A stretch of 64,000 nt of DNA, from NCBI RefSeq assembly GCF_002443155.1, contig NZ_CP023667.1:2666001-2730000 (forward strand), given 5' to 3'. Below are positions 8,253 through 17,111 of this stretch, in pieces (the first letter of the stretch is position 1; each line of letters begins with the position of its first letter). The notes beneath the pieces are model-generated. The model saw only the letters and a program-made list of their open reading frames with translations. It searched no databases and was not told the DNA's origin. Source of the stretch: Alcaligenes faecalis (GTDB lineage Bacteria; Pseudomonadota; Gammaproteobacteria; Burkholderiales; Burkholderiaceae_B). A program made the translations under genes and the position numbers.

Positions 8253-9551
8253 TTAGTGCTTCAAACCGCCCTTGATCCAGTCGATGGACTTCACGCCTTC
8301 GGGAGGAGTGACTTCTTCGGGTTTGAAGTGACGCAAGTCGGTGTAGCTGATCACGCCTTTATCGTTTTTCACCACGCCCAAGGTCGTACCTTGAACAGCC
8401 TGGTGACCTTTACCCAGGGACATGGTCACGTCACCCGATGGGCTCTCGAAAGTCAGGTGCTCAAAGGCGCTGATCACTTGTTCGGTGGAAGGCGCTTTGC
8501 CTTCGTTGGCAGCCTGGGCTTTTTCGTAAGCGGCTTTCAGACCCAGCAGGGTTTGCGTCATCTTGTAGGATGGGTAGCTAGGATCGGCATTGAATTGCTC
8601 GCGGTAGCTGGCACGCAACCAACGGTTCAATTCATTGTCAGGAGCGAAAGCAGCGTGTGGGCCGCGAGCACCGATGATGGTGCCGGTAGGAATCTGGTTG
8701 TTGGCACGGTGTGTCGCGGTTTCACCAGCGGTCAGCACGGTCAGGGTGTTGCGGAACAGACCACGTGGCAGAGCCTGCACCACGAAGCCTTCCAGATCGC
8801 CACCCCAGAAGCTGGAGTGAATCACTTCAGGACGGGCGGCCATCAAGGACGAGATTTCAGCGTTGTACTGACCGGCGCCCAGTTTAGGCATTTGCGAAGT
8901 CTTGGCTTCTACACCGGGTTTGAGGGCTTGCAGCGTGCCTTCAAAGTCGTGCCAGGCGTCCTGGCCCCAGGCGTAGTTCTGGTTGATACCAGCGTAGCTT
9001 TTCAGCTCGGGGTTGCGCTCCAGCACAAAGCGGGCAGCCGCCACGTTGTCCATGGTGGCGTGGGCCACAGGACGGAACACGTATTTGTAGCTGGCATCTT
9101 CAAACAGGCGCGGTGTGCCGCAGTCGAAAATCAGCGTCAGTTTTTTCAGCTCTTCAGCAACGGGGGCGACGGCCAGGCAATCGCCCGAGGAGATGTAGCC
9201 AACCACGATGTCCACGTTCTGTTGCTGAACCAGGTTGCGGTATTCGCTAACCTGTTTGGCCGTGCCGCCGTTCTCGTCGATAAAGACCAGTTCAATCGGT
9301 GCGCCACCCAGACCCTTGGTGTTGTAAGGGGCAGGTACTTTACCTTCATTCAATTGGGCAGCCGTCAGTTCAGCGGCGTTCTTGGCAGGCACGCCAAACG
9401 GACCGGAAGCAGCGCCGGACAAGAAAGTCACCACACCAATCTTGATGGGTTTGACATCATCAGCGGTGGCAGTCGTGCTAGCCATGATGCCAGCGGTGGC
9501 CAGTGTCAGGGCCAAAGTCAATTTTCGTGGGGTTGCAGACAGGATAGACAT
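8253..9551 (-). CDS. livK: ABC transporter substrate-binding protein (LivK type)
   Basis: A 432-residue periplasmic binding protein (type I fold, HAAT family). A cleavable signal peptide spans residues 1-30 (basic SATPRK, then LTLALTLATAGIMASTTATA before DDVKPIKIGVV). The start at 9551 has a strong AAAGGAG site; upstream in-frame codons lack one. The family's N-terminal KIGVVTFLSGAASGPFG is present, followed by the ENGGTAKQV region. It delivers the ligand to LivHMGF. The ligand is unknown; the flanking dehydrogenases point to a small organic acid, alcohol or amide rather than leucine. At 432 residues it is longer than leucine-binding proteins (~370), as is usual for the Burkholderiales organic-acid branch. 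Confidence 0.88.
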   Translation of the reverse strand: MSILSATPRKLTLALTLATAGIMASTTATADDVKPIKIGVVTFLSGAASGPFGVPAKNAAELTAAQLNEGKVPAPYNTKGLGGAPIELVFIDENGGTAKQVSEYRNLVQQQNVDIVVGYISSGDCLAVAPVAEELKKLTLIFDCGTPRLFEDASYKYVFRPVAHATMDNVAAARFVLERNPELKSYAGINQNYAWGQDAWHDFEGTLQALKPGVEAKTSQMPKLGAGQYNAEISSLMAARPEVIHSSFWGGDLEGFVVQALPRGLFRNTLTVLTAGETATHRANNQIPTGTIIGARGPHAAFAPDNELNRWLRASYREQFNADPSYPSYKMTQTLLGLKAAYEKAQAANEGKAPSTEQVISAFEHLTFESPSGDVTMSLGKGHQAVQGTTLGVVKNDKGVISYTDLRHFKPEEVTPPEGVKSIDWIKGGLKH

Positions 9552-9651
9552 AGCGTCTCCTTTATTTAGCTTATTGTGGGGTTCTGCTGATGGGGCGCTC
9601 TCTCTATAAGAGCGGCCCCCTTCGCTGCGCTGGGCGCGGGCATGTATCAAC

Positions 9652-11127
9652 TTACAGCTGCTGGCACATGTATTTGATTTCCAGGTATTCATCGATTCCG
9701 TAACGGGAGCCTTCGCGACCCAGACCGGATTGCTTGACGCCACCAAACGGAGCCACTTCGTTGGAAATCAAACCGGTATTGACGCCGACCATGCCGTATT
9801 CCAGCGCTTCGCCCATGCGCCAGGCACGTGCGTTGTCGCGGGTGAACAGGTAGGCAGCAAGACCATATTCGGTGTCATTGGCCATCGCGATCGCTTCGGC
9901 TTCATCCTTGAAGCGGAACAAAGGCGCCACAGGGCCAAACAATTCTTCACGAGCCACGCGCATGGCCGGTGTTGCATCACCCAACACGGTGGGTGAGAAG
10001 TACGTACCGCCCAGAGGATGAGGCTGGCCACCTTGCAGAACGCTGGCACCGTGCTCGACGGCATCATCAATCAATTCGCGTAGACGGTTGACGGCTTTTT
10101 GTTCGATCAGCGGACCTTGTTCCACGCCCTCTTCCATGCCGTTGCCCACTTTCAGGGCCGCAACACGTTCGCTTAATGCCTTGGCAAAGCGATCGTAAAT
10201 ACCGTCTTGCACCAGGAAGCGGTTGGCACACACGCAAGTCTGGCCGCTGTTGCGGTACTTGGAGGCCATGGCGCCTTCAATGGCGGCATCCAGGTCAGCA
10301 TCGTCAAACACGATGAACGGTGCGTTGCCACCCAGTTCCAGGGACAGGCGCTTGATGGTGGGAGCACATTGCGCCATCAGCAAACGACCCACTTCGGTCG
10401 AGCCGGTAAAGGACAGCTTGCGCACAATGGGGCTTTCCGTCAGGGCAGCACCCACCACACGAGATTGACCGGTCACCAGCTGGAACACGCCAGCGGGGAT
10501 ACCGACGCGCTCGGCCAGTACGGCCAGCGCGACAGCGGTCAGGGGAGTCAGGTCGGCAGGACGAACAATAATGCTGCAACCGGCGGCCAGAGCAGGAGCC
10601 ACCTTGCGGGTAATCATGGCCGCAGGGAAGTTCCAGGGAGTGATGGCCGCACACACACCAACGGGCTGCTTGACCACCACAATGCGTTTATCCGCCTGGG
10701 GGTGTCCGACCACGTCGCCATATACGCGCTTGGCTTCTTCGCTGAACCATTCCACAAAGGAAGCGGCGTACAGCACTTCACCACGCGCCTCGGCCCAGGG
10801 CTTGCCCTGCTCCATGGTCATGATGGTGGCCAGATCGTCTGCGTTGGCAACCAAGGCATCGAACCAGGCGCGCAACAACTTGGCACGCTCGTGCCCACTG
10901 CGAGCCTTCCATTCGCGCTGAGCCACTTCAGCATCGCTGATGACCGCTTCAATTTCTTTCGTGGCCAGGCTGGCGACATTGGCCAGGCACTCGCCCGTAG
11001 CAGGATTAAGAACGGCAAATGTATTGCCATCACCTGCGCTGACCCAACCCTGAGCGGTCCAGGACTGATCTTTTGCCAGGCTGGGATCCTTCAGTTTGCT
11101 AATCAATGATGCCGCGATATTGTTCAT
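9652..11127 (-). CDS. gabD: NAD(P)+-dependent succinate-semialdehyde dehydrogenase-like aldehyde dehydrogenase
   Basis: A 491-residue aldehyde dehydrogenase. The active site is complete: Asn166 (PWNFP), Glu264 (LELGGNAP) and Cys298 in GQTCVC. A second Cys lies two residues on, as in bacterial GabD enzymes, and the MTMEQGKPWAEARGEV block is typical of succinate-semialdehyde dehydrogenases. An oddity is Arg189 in 'VRPADLTP', where the family has Lys contacting the cofactor phosphate/ribose. It is the first gene of the operon with livKHMGF and the iron alcohol dehydrogenase, divergent from an IclR regulator. That context suggests oxidation of the aldehyde made from the imported substrate. Exact substrate specificity is inferred. 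Confidence 0.82.
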   Translation of the reverse strand: MNNIAASLISKLKDPSLAKDQSWTAQGWVSAGDGNTFAVLNPATGECLANVASLATKEIEAVISDAEVAQREWKARSGHERAKLLRAWFDALVANADDLATIMTMEQGKPWAEARGEVLYAASFVEWFSEEAKRVYGDVVGHPQADKRIVVVKQPVGVCAAITPWNFPAAMITRKVAPALAAGCSIIVRPADLTPLTAVALAVLAERVGIPAGVFQLVTGQSRVVGAALTESPIVRKLSFTGSTEVGRLLMAQCAPTIKRLSLELGGNAPFIVFDDADLDAAIEGAMASKYRNSGQTCVCANRFLVQDGIYDRFAKALSERVAALKVGNGMEEGVEQGPLIEQKAVNRLRELIDDAVEHGASVLQGGQPHPLGGTYFSPTVLGDATPAMRVAREELFGPVAPLFRFKDEAEAIAMANDTEYGLAAYLFTRDNARAWRMGEALEYGMVGVNTGLISNEVAPFGGVKQSGLGREGSRYGIDEYLEIKYMCQQL

Positions 11128-11428
11128 TATGCTGAACCTGTTTCTCTTATAGTGAACTTGATAGAATTATAGGAGCCGAAAAAACGCGACGTCAACGAAT
11201 CGGCTTACGGGTTTACCCGTAGAAGATCAGTCGCCGTATTTTTTGTTTTGGGGTGTTTGAGGGCACAATGGAACGCTGGCATCAAAGCGGCAAATCTGGC
11301 CTAATTCAGGACCTGTGCGTCTGGTCCGGTCGGCTCGCCCGAGTGATGCGTCAAGCGGTACTGACGGACCCTTACCCCTGTTTCCAGAGTTCAGCCCCCC
11401 GGGGCTTATGGACTTCCTGTGTGTTGTT
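11128..11428. other. Divergent promoter region, aldehyde DH operon / IclR gene
   Basis: About 300 bases between the divergent genes. It should hold both promoters and the operator described at 11206-11221. The half nearer the regulator is GC-rich; no further gene is supported. Confidence 0.5.
11206..11221. promoter_or_regulatory. Candidate IclR-type operator
   Basis: Inverted repeat TACGGGT-TT-ACCCGTA (7-bp arms, 2-base spacer) in the divergent region. Its size and position suit an IclR-family dimer site, but this is inferred from symmetry and position alone. Confidence 0.45.
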
Positions 11429-12217
11429 ATGGAGTTAGTCGTAGTGGAAGAGAAGAAACTGGTTCCGGCTGTAGTACGTGCAGTCACCGTACTGGACGAA
11501 TTGGCGGCCTCACCGGAGCCCCTGTCATTTACGGACCTGGTCAAACGCCTGGGCATGCCCAAAAGCTCCCTCTATGGTCTGTGCACCACCTTGCTGGATC
11601 TGCACCTGATTCGTAAGCTGGAAAATGGCAGTTTCACCCTGGGCACACACGTGATGGGTTGGGCCAATGCCTTCCTGTCCCAACTGGACCTGACACAAGA
11701 GTTCTTTGCGGCCTGGGACGATATGCGCGTCCTGCCTGAAGAGACCATTACCCTGTCCATTCTGGATGGTGAGGATGTGGTCTACATAGCCTGCCGCAAC
11801 GGAACGCGCCCACTGGGTTTCACGTTTCGCGCCGGGATGCGTTTGCCAGCGGTCTATACGGCAACGGGCAAGGCCATGCTCAGCACCTTGCCGGGATCGG
11901 AGCTGGAGCAGGCCTTGAACCATCCCTGGCCCGAGCCGCTCACCGTGCATGGTCCACGCAACAAGGATGAGTTGATGATGGAGCTGAACGATGTGCAGCG
12001 CCTGGGGTACTCCGTGGATGCCTGTGGCGTGCGCGACGGCATGCACTGCTTTGGAGCCGCCGTGTTTGATTCCAATAACCGCGCCGCCGTGGCCGGGGTG
12101 GCCGTCAGTTTGCTGACCCAGGAAGCGGATGAAGCAGCTCAGCGCCGTGCCGGTGAGGCCATGCGCAAGCTGGCTAATCGCCTCTCGGAGCGTTTGGGTG
12201 CATCACGTAAGGCCTGA
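11429..12217 (+). CDS. IclR-family transcriptional regulator
   Basis: About 262 residues from the start chosen. The N-terminal winged helix-turn-helix covers ~residues 10-70 (AVTVLDELAAS...SFTDLVKRLGMPKSSLYGLCTTL). The C-terminal IclR effector domain follows, with the FRAGMRLPAVYTATGKAMLSTLP core and the late RLGYSVDACGVRDGMHCFGAAVFD motif. Several in-frame starts are possible (11408 ATG, 11429 ATG, and further upstream); none has a strong ribosome site, and 11429 gives the family's typical length. It is divergent from the aldehyde dehydrogenase-liv-alcohol dehydrogenase operon and is the obvious regulator of it. The effector is unknown, presumably the imported substrate or its product. Confidence 0.85.
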   Translation: MELVVVEEKKLVPAVVRAVTVLDELAASPEPLSFTDLVKRLGMPKSSLYGLCTTLLDLHLIRKLENGSFTLGTHVMGWANAFLSQLDLTQEFFAAWDDMRVLPEETITLSILDGEDVVYIACRNGTRPLGFTFRAGMRLPAVYTATGKAMLSTLPGSELEQALNHPWPEPLTVHGPRNKDELMMELNDVQRLGYSVDACGVRDGMHCFGAAVFDSNNRAAVAGVAVSLLTQEADEAAQRRAGEAMRKLANRLSERLGASRKA

Positions 12218-12262
12218 TACCGGTAAACTGTCGCTAAATCCTTTATTTTGCAGTCCTTTTTG

Positions 12263-13663
12263 ATGTCACCCATCGTGCCCCATACCTCTTTCAGTACCCT
12301 TCCCCTTCTGCCCGCCTTGCTTGAAACCCTGGATAGCCTGGGTTTTGAAAAAATGACGGCCATTCAGGAACAGAGCCTGCCCTTGATTCTGCAAGGCCGC
12401 GACCTGATTGCCCAAGCCAAGACTGGCAGCGGCAAAACTGCCGCGTTTGGCCTGGGTCTGTTGCAAACCCTCAACCCCAGCAAACTGACACCGCAAGCCC
12501 TGGTGATCTGTCCCACGCGCGAGCTGGCTGACCAGGTCACCACCGAGCTGCGTCGTCTGGCCCGCCAGATTCCTAACGTGCGCATGCTGACGCTGTGTGG
12601 TGGCGTGCCCTCGCGCCCACAAACAGAAGCCTTGCGCAATGGCGCTCACGTGGTGGTGGGAACTCCGGGCCGAATTCAGGATCATCTGGAGCGCGGTAAT
12701 CTGGACTTGTCCGCCCTGAAAACCCTGGTGCTGGACGAGGCCGACCGCATGGTGGATATGGGCTTTCACGACGACATCGTGGCCATTGCCTCGCACTGCC
12801 CACCCCGTCGTCAAACTCTGCTGTTTTCGGCCACCTACCCGGAAAACATCCGCAAGCTCAGCGCCCGCTTTCTGAAAAACCCCGCAGAAGTCAAAGTGGA
12901 AGCGCTGCACGATGCCAGCCAGATCGAACAGATTTTTTACGAAGTTCACCCCGAGCAGCGCTTGTCTGCCGTGGTAACACTGCTGGAGCACTTCCGCCCC
13001 ACCTCTACCCTGATTTTCTGCAACACCAAAATGCGTTGTCAGGAAGTAGTGGAAGAACTGCAATCCGAAGGCATCCAGGCTCTGGCATTGACCGGCGATC
13101 TGGAGCAGCGGGATCGCGACGAAATTCTGGTGCAGTTTTCCAATCAAAGCTGCGCCGTACTGGTGGCGACTGATGTGGCCTCTCGTGGTCTGGATATCCA
13201 GAACCTGGGTGCGGTCATCAACGTGGACGTCACCAAGGACAGCGAAGTGCATATCCACCGCGTAGGCCGTGTTGGCCGTGGTGATCAGAAAGGCCTGGCC
13301 TTGAATCTGGTCTCGCGCAACGAGCTGCGCTGGGTCAAGCTAATTGAAGACTTTCAGGGCCGTGAAGTGAAATGGGGCAACTTGAAAGGCTTGCGCTCTC
13401 AATCCAAAGAGCCGCTGCGCGCCCCCATGATGACGCTGGAAATTCAGGGCGGCAAAAAAGACAAGCTGCGCCCCGGCGACCTGCTCGGTGCCCTGACCCG
13501 CGATGTAGGCCTGAAAGGCGACCAGGTAGGCAAGATTGCGATTACCGACGCCCGTTCCTACGTAGCCCTGGACCGCCGGATTGCGCGTCAATACTTTGAC
13601 CGCATCGCCAACGCCAATATCAAGGGCCGTCGCTTCCGTATGCGTTTTGTGGAAGATAAGTAA
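12263..13663 (+). CDS. dbpA: ATP-dependent RNA helicase DbpA
   Basis: A 466-residue DEAD-box RNA helicase with motifs in order: Q motif region (FEKMTAIQEQSLP), AKTGSGKT, PTRELA, GTPGR, DEAD (VLDEADRM), SAT (LFSATYP), ATDVASRGLD and HRVGRVGRG. A C-terminal DbpA RNA-binding domain (DUF-type RRM) covers residues ~395-466, ending RFRMRFVEDK. DbpA is activated by hairpin 92 of 23S rRNA and acts in late 50S assembly. The ATG at 12263 is preferred; a TTG at 12248 would add five residues. It stands alone between the IclR gene and a toxin-antitoxin pair, with codon use like its neighbours. Confidence 0.92.
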   Translation: MSPIVPHTSFSTLPLLPALLETLDSLGFEKMTAIQEQSLPLILQGRDLIAQAKTGSGKTAAFGLGLLQTLNPSKLTPQALVICPTRELADQVTTELRRLARQIPNVRMLTLCGGVPSRPQTEALRNGAHVVVGTPGRIQDHLERGNLDLSALKTLVLDEADRMVDMGFHDDIVAIASHCPPRRQTLLFSATYPENIRKLSARFLKNPAEVKVEALHDASQIEQIFYEVHPEQRLSAVVTLLEHFRPTSTLIFCNTKMRCQEVVEELQSEGIQALALTGDLEQRDRDEILVQFSNQSCAVLVATDVASRGLDIQNLGAVINVDVTKDSEVHIHRVGRVGRGDQKGLALNLVSRNELRWVKLIEDFQGREVKWGNLKGLRSQSKEPLRAPMMTLEIQGGKKDKLRPGDLLGALTRDVGLKGDQVGKIAITDARSYVALDRRIARQYFDRIANANIKGRRFRMRFVEDK

Positions 13664-13712
13664 ATACCAAGCAGTATTTGACTGACTGTATCCTGTTTTA
13701 TACGATCAGTCC

Positions 13713-14003
13713 ATGAAGACTATCCACACCATCGATACCTTCGATCACTGGTTTGGCGGTCTGCGCGACAAGCAGGCCGCTAGACGGATTCAGGTTCGTA
13801 TTGACCGAGCTGAAGATGGCAACTTTGGAGACTGCGAGCCTGTCGGCGAAGGAGTCCCCGAAATGCGTATTCACTACGGACCTGGCTACCGTGTGTACTT
13901 TGTACAACGTGAACTGGAGATCGTGATCTTATTGGCGGATGGCAATAAATCTACCCAGAATAAAGATATTAAAACTGCGCTGGAAATCGCGCGGCAACTA
14001 TAA
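13713..14003 (+). CDS. RelE/HigB-superfamily toxin (addiction-module killer)
   Basis: A 96-residue protein of the family annotated as 'addiction module killer protein', a RelE/ParE-fold ribosome-dependent or related toxin. Typical blocks are visible: TIDTFDHWFGGLRDKQAARRIQVRIDRAEDGNFGD, GVPEMRIHYGPGYRVYF and VILLADGNKSTQNKDIKTA. The toxin precedes the antitoxin, as in higBA-type modules, with a 12-base gap. Length is normal and no residue appears lost, so the toxin is probably functional. Confidence 0.88.
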   Translation: MKTIHTIDTFDHWFGGLRDKQAARRIQVRIDRAEDGNFGDCEPVGEGVPEMRIHYGPGYRVYFVQRELEIVILLADGNKSTQNKDIKTALEIARQL

Positions 14004-14015
14004 GGGGCGATCATC

Positions 14016-14321
14016 ATGGGAACCATCAAATTACGCAAATGGGATAGTGCCGAATACCTCCAAACAGAGGAAGACATGGTGCTCTACCTGGAAGCCTGCA
14101 TGGAAGAAGCGGGCGACGATGCCGCTTTCATTGCAAAAGCATTAGGAAATATTGCTCGCGCTAAAGGCATGAGCCAACTGGCCAAAGAAACAGGCTTGGG
14201 ACGTGAAAGCCTGTACAAAGCCCTGTCTGGCGAAGGCAATCCAAGCTTTGGCACCATTCTGAAAGTCATGCACGCTTTGGGAATCAAACTGCAACCGCAG
14301 CTTGCTCCCCACAACTCCTAA
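14016..14321 (+). CDS. HigA-like antitoxin (addiction-module antidote)
   Basis: A 101-residue Xre-type antidote protein. The N-terminal region (MGTIKLRKWDSAEYLQTEED) is typical of the family. The helix-turn-helix lies at ~residues 50-85 (MSQLAKETGLGRESLYKALSGEGNPSFGTILKVMHALGI). It is expected to bind the upstream toxin and repress the pair. It begins 12 bases after the toxin stop, with a GGGGCGATC ribosome region. Confidence 0.9.
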   Translation: MGTIKLRKWDSAEYLQTEEDMVLYLEACMEEAGDDAAFIAKALGNIARAKGMSQLAKETGLGRESLYKALSGEGNPSFGTILKVMHALGIKLQPQLAPHNS

Positions 14322-14332
14322 CCCCACACGCC

Positions 14333-14359
14333 TGTACCAGCCCAAACATAGCTGGTACA
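14333..14359. terminator. Hairpin between convergent antitoxin and hcaR genes
   Basis: Perfect inverted repeat TGTACCAGC/GCTGGTACA (9-bp arms, 9-base loop) just after the antitoxin stop; a second repeat AACAAGA/TCTTGTT is at 14392-14408. There is no long T run, so termination efficiency is uncertain, but the position between convergent genes fits. Confidence 0.45.
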
Positions 14360-14412
14360 AGCGTCATTTCTCCGTCCGCCCTTCAGGTTCAAACAAGAAA
14401 CTCTTGTTCTTC

Positions 14413-15366
14413 CTACATACAGGCTATTTTGCTGGGCGCCTGTTTCAAATGACTGGCCGCTGAAGGTCCCGAACCATGCCAGCGTGCCAGCTCACGTATG
14501 CGTTCTATCAGGCTGGCAGCGGCTTCACTCATGCTGCCGGTCTCTCTTGGGTAGGCCATCAACAATTCGCAGCGCGGGCCACCGCCGATCAAGGGCCGCG
14601 ACACCACATTCTTGGGCATGAAGTATTCCGCATAAGTCGGCAGCAAGGTGTAGCCCAAACCGGCCGCCACCAGATTAATGCTCATCAAGGGGTTGGCCGA
14701 GTTATAGGTGTGCTCGGGCACTACCTTGTGGTGGGCCAGATAGCGAGCCAGCACATCGTGCATGGAACGGCCGTACGAGCGGTCCACTGCAATCATGGGC
14801 AGGCGGTTCAAGCGCGCGGGCGGGATCAGGCTATACGCTTCCAGGCGATGGCCTTTAGGCAGATAAACCCGCAAGGGCTCATCCAGCACCACCTCGCTAC
14901 AAACATTGGTCGCCCGCACCGGACCGCGCATAAAACCCAGATCCAGTTCCCCTCGAGCCATGGCCCCTTCCTGCTCGTTGGACGTCAGACTGCGCAGCAC
15001 CACATCCACCTGCGGAAAAGCAGCACGGAAAGCAGGCAAGACTGCCGGAAAAATACGGACTTCTGCCGCTGGCACAAAACCTATTGTCAGCACTTCCCTG
15101 GCTTGCGACGCCGCCTTGCCGGCACGTATCACCGCCTCGTCCACTTTTTGCAGAATCTCGCGGGCATCATCCAGGAAAACAGCCCCGGCTTCCGTCAGCT
15201 CGACTTTGCGACGAGTTCGGTTCAGCAAGGGATAGCCAATCTCTTCCTCCAGATTACGGATCTGCTCGCTCAGGGAGGGTTGAGAGGTGTAAAGCCGCTC
15301 GGCAGCACGGGTGAAATTCAACTCTTCCGCGACTGCAACGAAGTAACGCAAGTGTCGCAATTCCAA
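14413..15366 (-). CDS. hcaR: LysR-family regulator, HcaR-like
   Basis: A 317-residue LysR-type regulator. The winged helix-turn-helix is at residues 1-60 (MELRHLRYFVAVAEELNFTRAAERLYTSQPSLSEQIRNLEEEIG), followed by a substrate-binding domain from ~residue 90. It is divergent from hcaEFCBD-mhp, the same arrangement as HcaR in E. coli, where phenylpropionate or cinnamate is the co-inducer. It is ~20 residues longer than E. coli HcaR, through a C-terminal tail. No MhpR-type IclR regulator is found next to the mhp genes, so this protein may control the whole 10-kb unit. The symbol is given by context and similarity. Confidence 0.8.
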   Translation of the reverse strand: MELRHLRYFVAVAEELNFTRAAERLYTSQPSLSEQIRNLEEEIGYPLLNRTRRKVELTEAGAVFLDDAREILQKVDEAVIRAGKAASQAREVLTIGFVPAAEVRIFPAVLPAFRAAFPQVDVVLRSLTSNEQEGAMARGELDLGFMRGPVRATNVCSEVVLDEPLRVYLPKGHRLEAYSLIPPARLNRLPMIAVDRSYGRSMHDVLARYLAHHKVVPEHTYNSANPLMSINLVAAGLGYTLLPTYAEYFMPKNVVSRPLIGGGPRCELLMAYPRETGSMSEAAASLIERIRELARWHGSGPSAASHLKQAPSKIACM

Positions 15367-15752
15367 GTTTGTCTCCTGTCAAATTAGTCGCCCTCTGTCC
15401 GGCTCGGACCCGAACAGCATCTGGCTGGGCCTGCGGTATCTCACCTGAAAAGGCCGTTCTTGTAAGCACTATTGTCGCTGCTACCAAGACTTCAAAAGCA
15501 GCTGCGATTCTCATTGCTGCAGCGCAGCAATTGAAGCTCTCGTAAACCCTAGGTCTCTGTAAAGCCGCATCAATCCTTGGCTTCAGACTTAAGCCCTATC
15601 CATACCAGGGTTTTAAAGCGGACTTATCGGGTTTGCCGATCACCCGATCTAAAGCAAGTATTGGTCGGATTCATTTCAAGCTTCTACATTTTGCCGTTGG
15701 CGACAAAAACCTGTTTTGCAAAAGCACGCATTGCAATAGCGAGGAGCAAGCG
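15367..15752. other. Divergent promoter region hcaR / hcaE
   Basis: About 386 bases with no supported gene. It should carry the hcaR promoter, the main promoter of the catabolic operon and the candidate operator at 15626-15648. The hcaE ribosome site GAGGAG (15741-15746) ends the region. Confidence 0.5.
15626..15648. promoter_or_regulatory. Candidate HcaR operator
   Basis: Interrupted dyad ATCGGGT-N9-ACCCGAT about 105 bases upstream of the hcaE start. LysR regulators usually bind interrupted dyads in this position. Inferred from symmetry only. Confidence 0.45.
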
Positions 15753-17111
15753 ATGGGAATCAACCCTGAAAAAATCGAAGCCTTGGTCGATGCACGTAAT
15801 GGACGCGTTACCCCTTCCATTTACACCGACCCGGATATTTATGAGCTGGAGCTGGAACGCATCTTTGGCCGCACCTGGCTGTTTTTGTGTCACACCAGCC
15901 AGATTCCCAAAGCGGGAGACTTCTTCAATACCTATATGGGCGAAGACCCGATTATCGTGGTCCGTCAAAAAGACGGCTCGATCAAGGCCTTCCTGAACCA
16001 ATGCCGACACCGTTCAATGCGCGTGTCCTACGCCGACTCGGGCAATACCAAAGCCTTTACCTGTCCCTACCACGGCTGGAGTTATGGCACCAACGGCGAT
16101 CTGGTGGATGTACCGCTGGAACCGCGCGCCTATCCGCAAGGCTTGTGCAAGGAAAAGTGGGGTCTGCAGGAAGTGACCCGCGTCAAAGTATACAAAGGCC
16201 TGGTCTTTGGCAATTGGGACGCCACCGCTCCTGATCTGGAAGAGTACATGGGCGACATTGCCTGGTACCTGGACGGTGTGCTGGACCGGCGCGAAGGCGG
16301 CACCGAAATCATCGGTGGTGTTCAGAAATGGACCATTGAATGCAACTGGAAATTCCCCGCCGAGCAGTTCGCGTCTGACCAATACCACGCCCTGTTCTCG
16401 CACGCGTCTGCCGTGCAAGTGCTGGGCCAGAAGCCCGGTGACGAGGACAAGGCACTGGGCGCCGGTCAAACCGCACGCCCGGTCTGGGAAACCGCCAAGG
16501 ACGCTGTTCAATATGGCCAACGCGGCCATGGCAGTGGCTTCTTCTTTACCGAGCAGCCCGATGCCAACGTGTGGGTAGATGGCGAAGTTTCGCAGTACTT
16601 TCGCGACACCTATGCCGAAGCCCACGAGCGCCTGGGCGAAGTGCGTGCCCTGCGTCTGGCCGGCCACAACAATATGTTCCCCACACTGAGCTGGCTGAAC
16701 GGCACGGCGACGCTGCGCGTCTGGCATCCACGTGGCCCGAACCAGGTGGAAGTCTGGGCATTTTGTATTGCCGATGCCGCCGCTCCCGACGATGTGAAGG
16801 CCGCCTTTGAACGCAGCGCCACCCGCGCCTTCGGCCCCGCCGGTTTCCTGGAGCAGGACGACTCCGAGAACTGGGCTGAAATTCAGAAAATCCTGCGTGG
16901 CAAACGCGCCCGTGGCACTCAGTTGTGCATGGAAATGGGCTTGGGTAATGAAGGTCTGCGCAGCGACGGCGTACCGGGCGTGACCAACTACATTTTCTCC
17001 GAAACAGCCGCTCGCGGTCTGTACAAGTACTGGGCCGACCTGATGGTTTCCGAGACCTGGGATGAAGTGTTGGAGCGCAGCCGCGTCTACGAAGAGGAGC
17101 TGGTGAAATGA
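15753..17111 (+). CDS. hcaE: 3-Phenylpropionate/cinnamate dioxygenase, large (alpha) subunit
   Basis: A 452-residue Rieske non-heme iron oxygenase alpha subunit (E. coli HcaE is 453). Rieske ligands are C84-x-H86 (CRHRSM) and C104-x2-H107 (CPYHGW). The mononuclear iron site shows His212 and His217 in the D-Q-Y-H-x4-H block plus an Asp near 369-370 (QDDSENW). With the beta subunit, ferredoxin and reductase it makes the cis-dihydrodiol of phenylpropionate or cinnamate. The ATG at 15753 is chosen for its GAGGAG site; an upstream in-frame extension of 40 codons is not conserved. It overlaps hcaF by 4 bases. The exact aromatic substrate rests on the mhp genes downstream. Confidence 0.88.
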   Translation: MGINPEKIEALVDARNGRVTPSIYTDPDIYELELERIFGRTWLFLCHTSQIPKAGDFFNTYMGEDPIIVVRQKDGSIKAFLNQCRHRSMRVSYADSGNTKAFTCPYHGWSYGTNGDLVDVPLEPRAYPQGLCKEKWGLQEVTRVKVYKGLVFGNWDATAPDLEEYMGDIAWYLDGVLDRREGGTEIIGGVQKWTIECNWKFPAEQFASDQYHALFSHASAVQVLGQKPGDEDKALGAGQTARPVWETAKDAVQYGQRGHGSGFFFTEQPDANVWVDGEVSQYFRDTYAEAHERLGEVRALRLAGHNNMFPTLSWLNGTATLRVWHPRGPNQVEVWAFCIADAAAPDDVKAAFERSATRAFGPAGFLEQDDSENWAEIQKILRGKRARGTQLCMEMGLGNEGLRSDGVPGVTNYIFSETAARGLYKYWADLMVSETWDEVLERSRVYEEELVK

